Of a stretch of DNA of 64,000 nucleotides, positions 1 to 11,686 are shown in pieces. Below the pieces are notes generated by a model, which saw only the letters and a program-made list of their open reading frames with translations, had not been told where the DNA came from and made no database searches. The stretch covers positions 63,099,103 through 63,163,102 of the forward strand of contig CM057231.1 of NCBI GenBank assembly GCA_029891385.1, read 5' to 3'. The stretch comes from Erythroxylum novogranatense. Lineage: Eukaryota; Streptophyta; Magnoliopsida; Malpighiales; Erythroxylaceae. A program made the position numbers and the translations under genes. The stretch's first letter is position 1, and each line of letters opens with the position of its first letter.

Positions 1-900
1 TCTCCTTTTATGAGCTTTCTCATCCACGAGGCCCCGCATATCATTTCATATGTATGAGCCACATCCGTATCAAATACCGATATGTTTGGATCAGAATAGT
101 ATTAACCTCAATGACAAACATATTTGAAGAAGTAGAGGCATCGATGCCTTTTACCGCTTCAAGGACTCAGAATAGATTTTAAGGTTTAGCCTCTGGTGGC
201 TAGACTTGCCACAATGAAAGTAAAATCCTTTTGGGGCGATTTCTTTGGTTTTTCCTTGATGGCACTTCCTTTGGTTTCTTGGCCTTTTCTTCTTTGAACC
301 GTAAGAAGAAGCATCCACCACTAAGACTTGCTTGCTATCCTTCTTGATAGCACCTTTCATTTGTCTTGAAAGCAGATTGATCATTCAAGAATTGTTGTGG
401 ATATTTGGTTCATCTGATAGTTTAACACGAACTGTGAATAACTGTCAGACAATCCAACCAGAATTAAGTCAATACTCAACTCATAATCCATTACAAATCC
501 TAAGACAGCCAATCTCTCTTTATAGCCATTCATCTTCAGGGTATACTGCACAGCAGATATCCCTGGAGCCATCTTTGTGGTGAAGAGAAGCCTTGAGGTC
601 TCGAACCTTTCAGACCGAGCTTGCTCATCAAACAGCTCCATAAGATGAAATAATATAGAGTGAGCATCCATGGACTCGTGCTGCTCCTGCAGCTCTGGTG
701 ACATCGAGGCAAGTAGCCATGTCCCCGTCCATTAGATGCTTACGATATACCTTCTGATCCTCATCAGAAGCATCAACAGCAGGTGCATCTGGAAGTGGAA
801 TATCTAGGACGTATCCCAGTTCCTCAGATCTGAGAACAATTCTCAGATTCCTCAGCCAATCAAGAAAATTCGGTCCAAAATAGAGAGCGAAAATTCACAC
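1..900 (-). pseudogene. copia gag (with start of protease), broken
   Basis: Capsid/nucleocapsid polyprotein remnant. On the minus strand from about 900 downward the frame contains FLDWLRNLR and DGDMATCL. It then shifts frame at about 705 and continues with MSPELQEQHE and LFDEQARSE, typical of the copia gag (UBN2-type) domain. Further on come a Lys-rich stretch (~310-260) and a degraded zinc knuckle (~240-190: HCGKSSH kept, flanking Cys lost). At about 80 the protease active-site region reads FDTD; one G is missing relative to the FDTG of copy 2, giving a frameshift. Nonfunctional. The frameshift at 705 recurs at the same place in copy 2. Confidence 0.8.
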
Positions 901-2993
901 TGAAAAACTTCTTCAATCAACCTAGCGCGATAGAGAGAAGGAATGATAGAATAGAATTGCCTGCATGATCATAAGGACTTGCATGATATGCATATGGCTC
1001 CCACTAGTTTCCTAGAATCCATAACCCTCTTTACGAATCCAAAGAAACGATGTGACATAATGTCCTAGTGGGTCGATATCCGATATTGCTAAGAGTGACC
1101 TTGGGTTTACCCAACAAGCCACAACTTAGGTCAATCGGTAGGTATCGGTCATACCAATTGTATCATCGATAACCGACATTAAGAATGACCTTGGGTTTAC
1201 CCAACAAGCCACCTTATGTCTCGGGAGGTATCAGATATACCAATTACATCTTAGACACAACTATCGATCAGTGCTATCAACTTGTTGATGTGTGCACTTA
1301 CATTGGGTTATCAACTCCTTGATGCGTGTACATCCCGATGTACACTACCCAACTTCGCCTATGTCCACGTTGACCTTGAGTTTGCTCAACAAACCAACGC
1401 TTTCAGTGAAAACCAACCCATTAATCCGAAAATCTTATTTTCATGGTTCGAACATATTCGTATAGAGCGAGCTTGGGTTTACCCAACAACCCATCCCTAT
1501 AAGAACTCTGGTTCTTACCATATTAATGGAAGGCGTTAGTTTTCATATACCGAGGAGGATTTAGAAACTCTAGACTCAAGTGAAGGATCATAGTCGCGGG
1601 ACTATATGGAATGATTTAGGTTTCATCGATCCAATTGAATCAATCTTTATAATCATCCATCATCCAACCTGAGCATGCCACAAGTCGACTTTCATCAAAT
1701 GCAAGTCGCCTTATGCTTCTGCCCACACACAAGTCGACTTGTATGACACAAGTTGACTTATTTCACCTGCCCATGTACAAGTCGACTTATACTGAGATCT
1801 TGAACAAATCGACTTATTCTATACACAAGTCGACTTATCCAAAAACCTTGAACAAGTCGACTTATTCCATATACAAGTCGACTTATTCAGGAAAATTTGC
1901 TAAAATCTCTAATCGGCTAATTCCTCAATCAATACAATTCCAATTCTCAACACCATCATACCTAGGGTAATATCTGTAAATTTGATGTATCAATGAACAA
2001 TTCATTGAACCATGAAAGCCTTAAATAGTCAAACTATATGAAAAGCTTGAAATGAGTCAAAACTCATTAATTTCCAAACAATTTAGGAACACCCAAATTA
2101 TCATCCTAAGCATCTCTAGCTAGTTTATACACTCTCAAAACTACTCCGGCACTTGTCACAAAAATTGTGACGGCCAAAACAAGCAAGATAATGCAATATA
2201 CTAACGAGACACAAATGTGACCAATTCAGCATTCAAAAATTCTTGGAAAAACAACTTCAAGCAATTCAGTTTGGAAATCATACTACATCAAGATAACACA
2301 TTTTTAATCACATTAAAAATGGTGCAAGGCATTGGAACTGAAAAAGCACACTCAATCAAGCCAAGCAAAACAGTCCCAACAATTTTCACCAAAACTGTCC
2401 AGTTCTGTACATTGCTTGAAATGATCAATGAAACAATTTCAATAAATCATGAGAAAATTATATAGGTTACTACATGTTCAGAACATGCTACATGAAATGT
2501 TTCAGGATTTTAGGCCATCAAAAACTCAGTCAACCTAAATAACAAAACCGATTCAAAATCTGTGTTCAACAGCACAGCAATTCCCAAAAGCATAGAATAA
2601 ATTCGTGAATAAATATCCAATCACCTTGAAATCCACTTTCCATGCTCACAGACATTCACCAACATCTTAGAGACATGTAGGTGAAGGAAAATATGAAAAA
2701 CCATTTTTCTAGAATTTATTCTCGATTTTATACTCATGCCTGTTCCAGAATCGTTTCACAAAACAGCATCTGTAACCTTAGGGAATTAATTAGCAAAACT
2801 ATATCAAATCAAATCAATAAATTCTGAAAATTCATAGAAATATTCTCTAACATGTTATGAACAATCATGGGCAGAAAAATTTCGAAAAACATATCACAAT
2901 ATAAATTCGAAATCTGAACAGATAGCATGCATCAACAGAAAATTCCAGTAGGGTTTCTGATATCGCTTAGGTTATAGCTGCATACACGATACC
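901..2993 (-). other. untranslated leader of copia alpha copy 1
   Basis: Roughly 2 kb between PBS and gag with no credible ORF. It aligns, inverted, with 48621-50750 of copy 2, so it is an element-encoded leader rather than host DNA. The part next to gag has repeated phrases around CTTGGGTTTACCCAAC (e.g. 1092, 1191, 1470). The palindrome array lies at 1684-1884. No function can be assigned. Confidence 0.7.
1684..1884. repeat. AAGTCGACTT palindrome array (leader of copia alpha copy 1)
   Basis: About six perfect copies of the self-complementary 10-mer AAGTCGACTT plus several one-base variants (AAGTCGCCTT, AAGTTGACTT, AAATCGACTT) spaced 20-50 bases apart. The homologous array in copy 2 (49712-49990) is longer and better preserved. 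Confidence 0.9.
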
Positions 2994-3010
2994 AGACGCT
3001 TTGATACCAC
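2994..3010 (-). other. primer-binding site of copia alpha copy 1
   Basis: Directly inside the LTR on the minus strand the sequence reads GTGGTATCAAAGCG, complementary to the 3' end of initiator-Met tRNA with one mismatch (canonical TGGTATCAGAGC). This fixes element orientation and the LTR edge at 3011. Confidence 0.85.
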
Positions 3011-3546
3011 TGTAGGAAAATCCCGGGAGGTACATCATATGTACCGGCAGCGGAAAACAAAAATTTTTGTTCCCAGGACTTTCCCGAATCCCAGGATCCA
3101 GGTATCGGTATGAAGACATCAACCTAAATAGCCAAAAGAGACTATCTCTAAAGGTGATCCACGCAGAGATCAGAAAATCTAACCGAGTCAAACCCTTTTG
3201 ACCCGGGAATATCTAGAACAGATTAAAGGCTGCTAGACCCTACCTCTGTCCTGGAGAGCTGAAGGAAACGTTGAAGGAGGATGAAATCCTTGGAGGAGAA
3301 GATGAAGAATCAATGGAGAAGATGAAGAAATAGGTTTTTCTCAAAAACCTTTCTCTTCTTTGCAATCCACGATCATGCTCTTCACCAAAGACCAAAGAAA
3401 AACTCTTTTTCTTCTAGCTTATACCATAAGCTACGACCATCATCTTTTATGCTTTCAATTTTTGTCTTTTAGTTATCATGAAAAGTGATGACTAGGCATC
3501 TTAAAGGAAGCTTCCATGCTTCCTCTCCTCCCATCCACGTGACAAG

Positions 3547-3568
3547 CATATATATATATATATATATT
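3547..3568. repeat. AT dinucleotide microsatellite
   Basis: Uninterrupted TA/AT repeats inside the alpha LTR, followed by further AT-rich imperfect repeats to 3614. The two plus-strand alpha LTRs have TTAATTAATTA repeats at the same place, so this tract expanded in this copy. Confidence 0.9.
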
Positions 3569-4856
3569 AATTATTTATTTATTTAATTAATCATATATAT
3601 ATATGTATATATATTGCTGAAGTAGTCCAGTCACACTGGGGTCGGTCCTACCGGCCTACCGGGCCCCGGTGCTGAAACAGCTCCGGAAACCTTTCTTAGC
3701 AATATTGATGTCGCGATCTCATCGGGACATATCCCAATCCCATTGGGATCCATTTAATCCTAATGCTCTCCATAATTGGAACTCGTCCAATTACTATTTT
3801 CTGATTCTCTGAAACACTCTTATGCGTGTGATCCTTTAGGTTCCCGGTTATGTTGGCCACTTAGATTAACAATTAATCTGAGCAAGTCATGAGCGGTATC
3901 TAGCAACACATCATGACCCCCAATTGACCGGAAAGTAATCGGTTTGATGTATTCATCACGAACCAAATCACGAACCCTTCCATAGACAATTACCGTGCAA
4001 TTCGTCCTTTCACCATCCTATACCCCACTTGGTTATGAGTATGGTCAAAGTGTCAACTCTCACTAGACTGAGTCTAGCCCAAGTGATATCAGTTCTCGTC
4101 CTGGGACTCATTACTTTATATGTCAATGAAGACACTCTTCATGACATACATGCTGGCCAGCCTTAGTAATGATCCCGACAAGAGGCCATGGGTATCTCTT
4201 CTGCTAATCCAGAAGTGGTGAATCCTTTATTGGCTACTCAATTATCTTGAATACCTCAAGTGTGCACCCAATCACCACCCTATGAGTTACCTCGAAGGCA
4301 ACAAGGAATGGAGTCAAAGCACGTGATCAATATCCAAGATATCCTTGAGTACCTCAAGTCTAAGGATACTTGCACCATTGCTATGATGAGATTATCACTG
4401 ACACTTAGATAAGATATCCATGTGATGATCTCATGGCAGGTCATTCAATGTACTTACTACCGTTAGTAAGCATCCACATGTCAATTCTAAATATCTCATA
4501 TTTATAGTTTCGAGATCCACCGCTAATCCAATCAAGGAATATGACATGTGCTAGTCTATCCGGATTAATGATGTCCATCTCATTAATCCTATGACTAGGA
4601 GAATTTGAATCTTGACATAATTGCACATGATAGGAATCTCGGTAGTATGATCACATCATAATTTCCTTCATGCTATGTCATATATCATGGACTTCATTAA
4701 TTTGATTAAAGATCAAATCAATTCATAAACAATGTTTATGAATATCAAATTAATGAATAATGCCTTTTCTTTATTTATTCATAAAGTCACGCACGACTTT
4801 GAATAAAAGCGCTAAAGGGAATTGCCTTTAGGGCACAAATAAACAAAGATCGACCT

Positions 4857-4945
4857 TGAACAAGTCGACTTATCCAATGAACAAGTCGACTTATCGGTAC
4901 CGAACATGTGTAAGTCGACTTACACATGGTACAAGTCGACTTATC
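4857..4945. repeat. AAGTCGACTT array in U3 of copia alpha LTR
   Basis: Four copies of the palindrome in about 90 bases next to the LTR end. The same four-copy arrangement is present at 46640-46735 and 54329-54424, so it is an ancestral part of the LTR. Confidence 0.92.
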
Positions 4946-4952
4946 ACTTACA

Positions 4953-5542
4953 CTTTTGTCATGTTTCATGCATCATGAATTGTTCATGAATCAAGCATTT
5001 CAAGATAATGACTCATACATGCTCAATTACTATGATTTCAACGAGTATCACGACAATGAGTTATTTTTTATTTCTTTTGCTTATCTCTATATTAAAAATA
5101 TGTTCCCACGAGCTTTATAGCTCACCCCCCTCTATTCTCCCCCATTCAGGTGACGAGTAAGAGACCGAGTGAGTTATGAGTTATGGCAGCACTCCATTTT
5201 GTTATGTTTATTTATTTCCAATGTTATATTTTTGGAAGTCAAGGCTTTAGTTACATTTCAAGTACTATTGGTTTTCAAGGGTATTTTGTACTTTTGGCTA
5301 TTGGACTCAAAGTTGTAATTTGGTTTGAAATGTTCTTAAAGCTTTGTAAAACTCATCTTTTGGATAATGATTTATGGTTGTGTTTGTTTTAATCATGAAA
5401 GCAAGTTTTGAGTTTGTTCACGGTGGGTCCATCGAGCTTCCGATGGCCTTTTTCCTTAATCGCTTAATTATCATGTTTCACCTCATGCATGCAGTACCAC
5501 GCTCTCATGTCCGATGTTGGGCTTCGGCAGCGGGGTCCAACA
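4953..5542 (+). mobile_element. 3' part of a gypsy LTR (G)
   Basis: Contains the module shared by the gypsy LTRs here: stem GAGCT-TTAT-AGCTC (5110-5124), a pyrimidine tract and CAGG (5147-5150). It ends at 5542 with GGGGTCCAACA, the usual TGTTGG...CCAACA type of LTR end. Its upstream part was displaced by the copia alpha insertion at 4952. No primer-binding site follows 5542, so it was a 3' or solo LTR. The short ORFs here are not coding. Confidence 0.6.
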
Positions 5543-6591
5543 ACCTAGGTCATGTTATCCCTAATGATTACGAATCATTAATCACTGCACATGAATTTCA
5601 ACATAACAATTATGGATTATATTGAAATTTTAGCAATGGGTTTGAAACTAACGATTCAATGAATGCATTAAAATCATCAATTAACAATACCCAATGAATT
5701 CATACACAAATAACCGATCAATTATGAAAATATGATTATCCATACACAAAACCCAATTCAATTAAAATAGGATAACACAATCAATTCCTAATGAGATAAA
5801 CAAACAATAAAATAATAAAAAATTACTTAACCCGAGTTGTTGACATTGATGTCGCCTCCAAATTGGTGTTGGGATGCCTAACCCTTCATAGGTATATTCT
5901 AAAAAGTTTCTTCAGCCCTCATTCTAAACCCTAGCCAAAAACCTCTTTGGTTTTTCCTCTTGCGCAACCTAAGTTTTTTTTTACTGTTCATCGATTTGAC
6001 AAATAAATCTTGAGGTTTATTGTCCACCACACTGTGCACGCATTCCTCCTTGTTGCCTGTGCCTTACTCCCCAGCTTCTCCAGTCGCAAGACAAGCCAGC
6101 TCTCACGCCTTCAGCGCCTCCACTTATGTCTGCTCTCTGCCGCAGCCTCTGCTCTGCGCTATTTTTTCATGCCCACCCCACCTTGTCCCTGTAGCTGTGA
6201 TTAGACAAATAAACTTGCCATTCCTTAAAACCTTTTGCGCCCTCACTCCTCTGCACTTTCTGTGTTAAACGCAGACGCTGAATGCGTTTCATGCAGAATG
6301 CATGCGTGAAATGCAGTCGTTTCTGTTCATGCTAGACTGTCGTTTATTTTTTTTCTTTTTTAGATACTTGTATTTTTTTTCTTTGTCTTTCATTTTTCAT
6401 CTATTAATTTTCTTTATCCACTCCATGTAGACAAATGAGTATTGATCTTCGAAAAATGTCCCAAATGGGGTGACTCACTTTAATTTCTTTGCTTTCAAAT
6501 TGTACCTAAAATCATATATAAATTAAAGCGAGTATTTTAAACATTTTTGTGTCAATAATTGCTAAATATAAATTATTAAATATATCAACAA
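5543..6591. other. unclassified repeat DNA, probably another gypsy LTR fragment (K)
   Basis: No convincing gene. It includes a pyrimidine-rich, AAACCCTAGCC-containing stretch (5915-6000) and a GC-richer block (6050-6200) whose small overlapping ORFs look like chance. A cluster of inverted copies at 6276-6325 (TTTCATGC / GCGTGAAA around GAATGCATGC) resembles the CG-palindrome clusters of the gypsy LTRs elsewhere in the window, hence the LTR suggestion. Confidence 0.35.
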
Positions 6592-6684
6592 TTAAACACA
6601 TATCAGTATCTTAGAATCTTCCGTGCTCCCATGGTGAGAGCAAGATCGAGTCATAGCTACTCGAGTTCTCCTACGAGGGGGCAT
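6592..6684 (-). pseudogene. gypsy gag N-terminus (element D), truncated
   Basis: The minus-strand ATG at 6684-6682 opens MPPRRRTR, the same start as the gag of gypsy elements M (21702) and E (26386). Only about 30 codons remain before a stop, and the rest of the element is missing to the left. Position downstream of PBS and LTR D supports the call. Confidence 0.7.
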
Positions 6685-6897
6685 TATCACTCCTTCAATT
6701 CAAAACCATTAAAAAACCTTTAGCACATGTTTAATGTAAAACAACTTTAAATCATATTGAACAATTTCAAATCAAGTGAAACAATTCAAAAACAATGCAA
6801 GTTGTTCATTTTAAGACAATGCATTTGATTCATTCAAAACAATGCATGTTCATTTTAAAACTACCCATTTCATGCCAAGGATACCTTTAAACCTACT

Positions 6898-6915
6898 CAC
6901 TCTGATGCCATAAGA
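6898..6915 (-). other. primer-binding site of gypsy element D
   Basis: Minus strand reads TCTTATGGCATCAGAG just inside the LTR end, a slightly degenerate initiator-Met tRNA complement. It identifies 6916 as the LTR edge and shows that D is a minus-strand element whose 5' LTR extends to higher coordinates. Confidence 0.75.
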
Positions 6916-7179
6916 TGTTGAGCCTTGTTTCTAAAGTCCAACTATCTGTAGTCATAGGACGTGAGCGTAATACCCTGTACATTTGTCCACAATTATAATT
7001 GTGCCTGTTTTGGCACAATAAGCATAACTTTCAGTAGAGATGTCAGATTAAGGTCATTATAGGATGGTTTCGAAGAGGATTTCTAAATCTACAATTTTGC
7101 GAAGACCAAGAAGAGAGATTTTGCCTCCAAAAATGTCAAAATCACAAATTAAAGCCCCCTAAAAAAGGTTCGTCTCTGC

Positions 7180-7500
7180 CAACTTTTGGCTTCAATGCGG
7201 CAAATTTTGAAGGTGAAGAAAAAGACCTCTTAGGAGGAGTTCTCGACGACCAACTTTTGGCTTCATCGTGGAGAAACTTCAAGGAAGAACCTTTTGGAAA
7301 AGTTCGTCATGGTGTACCTTTGGGTTCGCCATGGTGAAGTCACAAGGTTCAGCAAGAAAACCCTTCGGGATTATTGTGCTGCGGCGAAAATCATTACTTC
7401 GCCATAGTGAAATTGCCAAAAGTCCCTTAGAATACTCTTCGGGAAAGGTTTGCTACGGCCAAGTTTGGCTTCGCTCCGGCAAAACCTTCAAATTCACAAC
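7180..7500. repeat. palindrome-rich block in LTR D
   Basis: Repeated, partly self-complementary words built on TTCGCCATGGTGAA (perfect at 7325-7338), CTTCGCCATAGTGAA, GCTGCGGCGAA and GGCTTCGCTCCGGCAAA. It lies just past a phrase with GCATAACTTTCAGTAGAGAT (7020-7040) and CTACAATTTTGCGAAGACC, which has close matches beside the palindromes of LTR H. Confidence 0.7.
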
Positions 7501-8119
7501 CAGTCCTAACAATCAACCCTAAACTTATTTTGCACATACAATTCCCACAACCCTTGACCCTTCAAACTAAAATAGATGCAAGCGTTAACCCAAGAAACTT
7601 CTTATGAAATGCTTGCAATTGAAATGCGAAAACTTAGAAATTCATGAACAAACACAACTATATTTCATTAACTTCAAAAGATAAGAGTTTACAAAGCTTT
7701 AATGGGCATTTCAAGCCACAATACATCATTTGCTTCATAATCCAAAAATACAAAAGATACTTGAAAAAAGAATACTTGAAATGGCACTAAAGCCTTGTGT
7801 TTACAAAATCTAGCTTAAAATACAAAAGTATGCAAATTCGGAGTGATGCCATGACTCTTTACTTTTCGATCTCTTGCTCATCACTTGAATATGGGAAGGA
7901 GAATGAGGTGAGCTTAAAATTTGGTGGGTAAGAAGTTTAAAATTGGAAACAAGCAAAACCATTAGAAATACTCAATGTCATACTCATTTTGCATGAAAAT
8001 CCCTAAAACGTATAGTTCCCAAATTCTCACATTATCAAGCAATTCATAAGCAACATAAGTCATGCATTCATCAAACTTGTCAACACATTCTAAACACGTA
8101 ATCACATCAGAAATGGTTT

Positions 8120-8235
8120 GGGCAGGTTAGTAAACAGAAAGTATTAACACATTCCCACATAATGGTCTTGTGTAGTCGTGAACAGAACGTACTATCGCAA
8201 TACCACATAATGGTCTTGTGTAGTTATAAATATGG
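8120..8235. repeat. tandem ~70-base unit in LTR D
   Basis: Two imperfect copies, each with AGAA(C/A)GTACT or AGTATT, CCACATAATGGTCTTGTGTAG and GTGAA or ATAAA. The same two-copy unit occurs in LTR A at 12790-12900 (CATAGCGGTCCTGTG, CATAGCGGTCCGGTG), so it is a conserved LTR building block. Confidence 0.65.
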
Positions 8236-9815
8236 GGGAGTTCAAGAAGGAGCTTTGTTGGGACCCGATTTGGGAACCGGACCCCAACCGAAAAAACGTA
8301 AACACATATCAAAAACAAAGCGCTTGGAACAAACGAAAACAAATCAAAAGCGGAATTGAAAGCAAAAGTCAAAGAAATCAAATCAGATCAAAGGTGAAAG
8401 AATCGGAATCGAATCAAATTCTTAATGAGCCATAGAAAATCTAATGGCTCAGAAATCATAATCGGAAACAAATCAAAACAGAATCGAAGGATCGAAATGC
8501 ATCAATTACACTAAAAATCGAATTTCGATATCCGAGAAATGCAAACTTAGGAAAACTAGCATTGAAACCATAAAGACCCTTGATCGAAACTAACTCGAAT
8601 CGGTGTAAATTTTTTTTCTTTCTTTTTCATTCTTTATTCAATCTCATACAAAGCAATTTAATTTCCCATTTGGAAATTCACCCTCAATCAAAAATCTCAA
8701 TTCATATCTTCTAAATCAATCATATCCCATAATTCATCTTTTAACCAATTCTTATTTTTCTTTAAACATCTCTCACATTACTATACACAATCAATCCATA
8801 ACAAAGAACACTTCAATATTTCAATTCCAGTAACACAATTCATCGGACCTCCTGTCCGGAATCCCAACACAAACAATCACATTTATATACCTATAACACT
8901 TCAATAAGTCTCAATCAATAATCATAATCATCGGACCTCCTGTGTAACATCCCGTTACCCATGTGAGGCATATAATTGTGAATTACGAGAATTATTGAGA
9001 AATTAGAAAGTGCGATTCATGTTTATGCTAATGTTGACATGCACATTTTTGCACATTTATATAATTGTACATGCATTCTTTGACATTTCCGGGTACAATT
9101 GAGTTGTTAAATATGATTAAGTTGTGATTTGGCAATTTTGGTATTATTTAGGATATTTTGGAATTTTTAGTAAATTTTGTGAAAAATCTTGATTTTCGGG
9201 CCAATTATAAAGTGACAAGTGGATAAATTATGTGGGACATGTGTACCTATAGTATATGTATATGTGTGTCACGTGGCAATATATAATAGTGGCAATTGAT
9301 GGGAGACACGTGTATATGATGCAAAGAACCCACATATTTTAAGGTTGCAATGAAAATATCTTAGGATGAGTTACTGAACTTTGTTGATCGGAAGCATTCA
9401 TGTTCTACATGGTTTTGTTCATCACCGATCATGGAGTTGCTCTCGGTGGTTGTCTACGAGTTGCTCATATTGCTGGAATCGGAGCTGAACCAAGTAAGTG
9501 TTGTTTTTCAAGCGATTCAGTGACTATGGTCTGTTTCCCACGATACATGCATGGATATTTGAGTGTTCATAGAAATGAATGAGATAAGTCTGATGATGCT
9601 CAGGTGATTGATACCAAAGTTGTGCATGCATTTTGTTAGAAGTGAAGTTGCATGTGTGAGGATCAGATTTTGATGTTTTAAGTGAATCTTGAGTTTGATC
9701 TTATGTAAATATTTCAAACTGGATTAGGAATTAATTGGAGTGAAGTTTTAGAGATTATTTTGGGTATAGAAGTGAAAAATCTGGAAAAATAAATTGGGGA
9801 AGACGAGTTGCAGAA

Positions 9816-10040
9816 CCAGACGTCGCGACGTGTTTTTATTTGTACGTCGCGACGTGTAGCTTATTTTGTTTATTCATCGCGACGATCATTTTCTTCCTCG
9901 CAGCGACGTCCATTTTCTTCCTCGCCGCGACATAGGAGAGCCCCCTTGAACTTGTCGCGGCGAACATTGCAAAAATCCCAAGAAATTTGATTTTTTAGGC
10001 TATTCCTCGCGATCTCATCTTTTCTCCACGTCGCGACGAG
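9816..10040. repeat. CGTCGCGACG palindrome cluster in LTR L
   Basis: Perfect ACGTCGCGACGT at 9820-9831 and several variants (CGTCGCGACG, CATCGCGACG, CGCCGCGAC) over 220 bases, in an otherwise AT-rich LTR. It is followed by a phrase with GACCATAACTTTCTATATAC and CAAACTAGAGACATAGGG. That phrase recurs, diverged, next to the palindromes of gypsy M LTRs (20170-20250, 24930-25010). Confidence 0.85.
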
Positions 10041-10956
10041 CAACCCCTCCTTTGACTGCTCGAACATGCTTTCGTATTTTGACCATAACTTTCTATATAC
10101 TAATGCAATTTGGGTGATTCTTGATTCCCTGCAAACTAGAGACATAGGGATACAACTTTTATAAAGAAATGGAGTTTTAATTCTGTCTCTAAGAGTTTCA
10201 ATATTTGGTTAGAAGTCGAGGTATGAATTTTTCTGGAACTTATGAACCGTATGGAATATTTTGAGGATATATCTTGGTATAATGATCCAAATTAAATGAT
10301 TTTGGTGTCTTTAGAAATCTAAGAAATGGGAGAACAACTTTAAAGAAGGAAGTTTTGTCTAATTTGGTGATTTACCTGATCTAATTTAGTATGGAAAGTT
10401 GACTCGAATATGTTCTATAGGAAAAATCTGAAGTGGCCAATGAAACTATGAAATTATTTGACATTGTTTGGTCCAATTCAATTGTAAGAATACATGGTAT
10501 TAATGAGGGATTTCTTTCCTAAATGATTTTTGATAAGGATCGCATTATTGCACCCCGAAATTGTCATTGAACATGCATTGTGCATACATTCTATACATTG
10601 ATATTTTTATGAAAGAACATTTGTGCAATTGTGCAAAGTGTGATATTTGTGAATGTGTTTTGCCTATTTTAGAGGAGCATATCGGACGCCAATCGGACAT
10701 TGCCGGACCATCCAGGCAATAGCTTATTGGAGCGTACTGTGAGTCAACCTAGATGATTTCCTAGGATTGATTTAATTTGATTTGTTTAAGCTTCTAATGT
10801 TGTTATATTGCTTGCGATTTGATTATGAATTCTGGACTTTAATTGTCCGAGGAGATCAATATTCGAGAATGCATTAGAAGTGCTTTGATTGTGACTTTGT
10901 TTGCTATAGAATTCTGAACGTTATTATGAATGTTATGTGAATCCTTAACGAAAGTT

Positions 10957-11240
10957 GAATGCCGGATTTAGGTTCGATGATTATGGGTTTTGTTTGAGCA
11001 TCCTATGTGATTGCCATATATTCCATATTCAGTTTTGATGCATTGGAAGTGTTCCAAATTGATGTGAAACTCCTATGATATGTGAATTCTCAACGTATGT
11101 TGAATGCCGGACTTAGGTCCGATGATTATGAGTTTCTGATTGAACATCATAAGTGATTGTCTGATATTTGAATGACGGACTTAGGTCCGATGATCATGAG
11201 TTTCTGATTGAATATCATATGTGATTGTCTGATATGGAAT
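10957..11240 (+). repeat. tandem ~70-base repeats with CGGAC-TTAG-GTCCG hairpins
   Basis: Two close copies (about 11098-11167 and 11168-11237) and one more diverged copy (from 10957). Each contains GAATGCCGGACTTAGGTCCG and GATTGTCTGATAT or a variant. CGGAC and GTCCG pair around a four-base loop. A related hairpin (CGGAC-CTCCT-GTCCG) is present twice in LTRs A and B. Confidence 0.85.
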
Positions 11241-11643
11241 AATCAGTATTTGATGCATTTCATAAATGCTTGCTCAGATAAAGGCGTTGTGACTTGAGTA
11301 GCCAGTATGAAGCGCTTCCACGTAGAGCTTTGCTCCGTGATATATGTGTTTGCACGTAGAGCTATGTTCCGTGATTCTGTTCTGACTGAGCCCTATGGGC
11401 CAGTATTTGTATAAGTATGTGATAGGTACTTAGCCACAACAATAAGAACGAATGTGATTCTCATATATATAGCATTCATATAAGATTGTAATTCTTGAAT
11501 GATTTGCAAAGTTGCAATGAGTGACCATATGTTATGCCTTGTTATGTGAATATCAGAAATAGTTATATGTTCTGAATGAATATCTGTGATATATGAGATG
11601 TTTGTATCTAATCCGGTGAAATCATCAATGATGGTTCACTCAT

Positions 11644-11686
11644 TGAGTTGCAAAACTCATCAAAAATTGCAATGTGGCTTTTCAGG
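11644..11686 (+). promoter_or_regulatory. stem-loop and pyrimidine/CAGG module, LTR L
   Basis: TGAGTT-GCAA-AACTCA (11644-11659) followed about 25 bases later by CTTTTCAGG (CAGG at 11683). The same order occurs in LTRs G, A, E and M, so it is likely functional in the LTR. The role is unknown: 3'-splice-site-like, RNA processing or packaging are all possible. Confidence 0.5.

Larger units (their letters stand above)
1..4952 (-). mobile_element. Copia alpha, copy 1 (minus strand, cut by window edge)
   Basis: Read on the minus strand this is the 5' part of a Ty1/copia element: LTR (3011-4952), primer-binding site, a ~2.1 kb leader with palindrome repeats, then gag running off the window at base 1. 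It is the same family as 46633-56258, and LTR, leader and gag align along their whole length in inverted orientation. The 3' half and 3' LTR lie outside the window, so the target duplication cannot be checked; CTTTT follows the LTR at 4953. It sits in a gypsy LTR whose 3' end resumes at 4953. Order and homology are seen directly; superfamily rests on the gag and on pol of copy 2. Confidence 0.88.
3011..4952 (-). repeat. 5' LTR of copia alpha copy 1
   Basis: 1942 bases with TGTAGG at the plus-strand left end and CTTACA at the right, i.e. TG...CA ends. It aligns throughout with the LTRs at 46633-48602 and 54322-56258. The U3 end (4857-4945) carries four AAGTCGACTT palindromes. Near the U5 end is the perfect 16-base palindrome AACAAAAATTTTTGTT (3056-3071), kept in all three LTRs. 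An AT dinucleotide run lies at 3547-3568. Confidence 0.92.

Noticed and set aside
6010..6268. Two overlapping ORFs with a signal-peptide-like N-terminus
   Set aside because: Both frames of the same GC-richer LTR-like block are open by chance; no motif, no gene structure, surrounded by TE debris.
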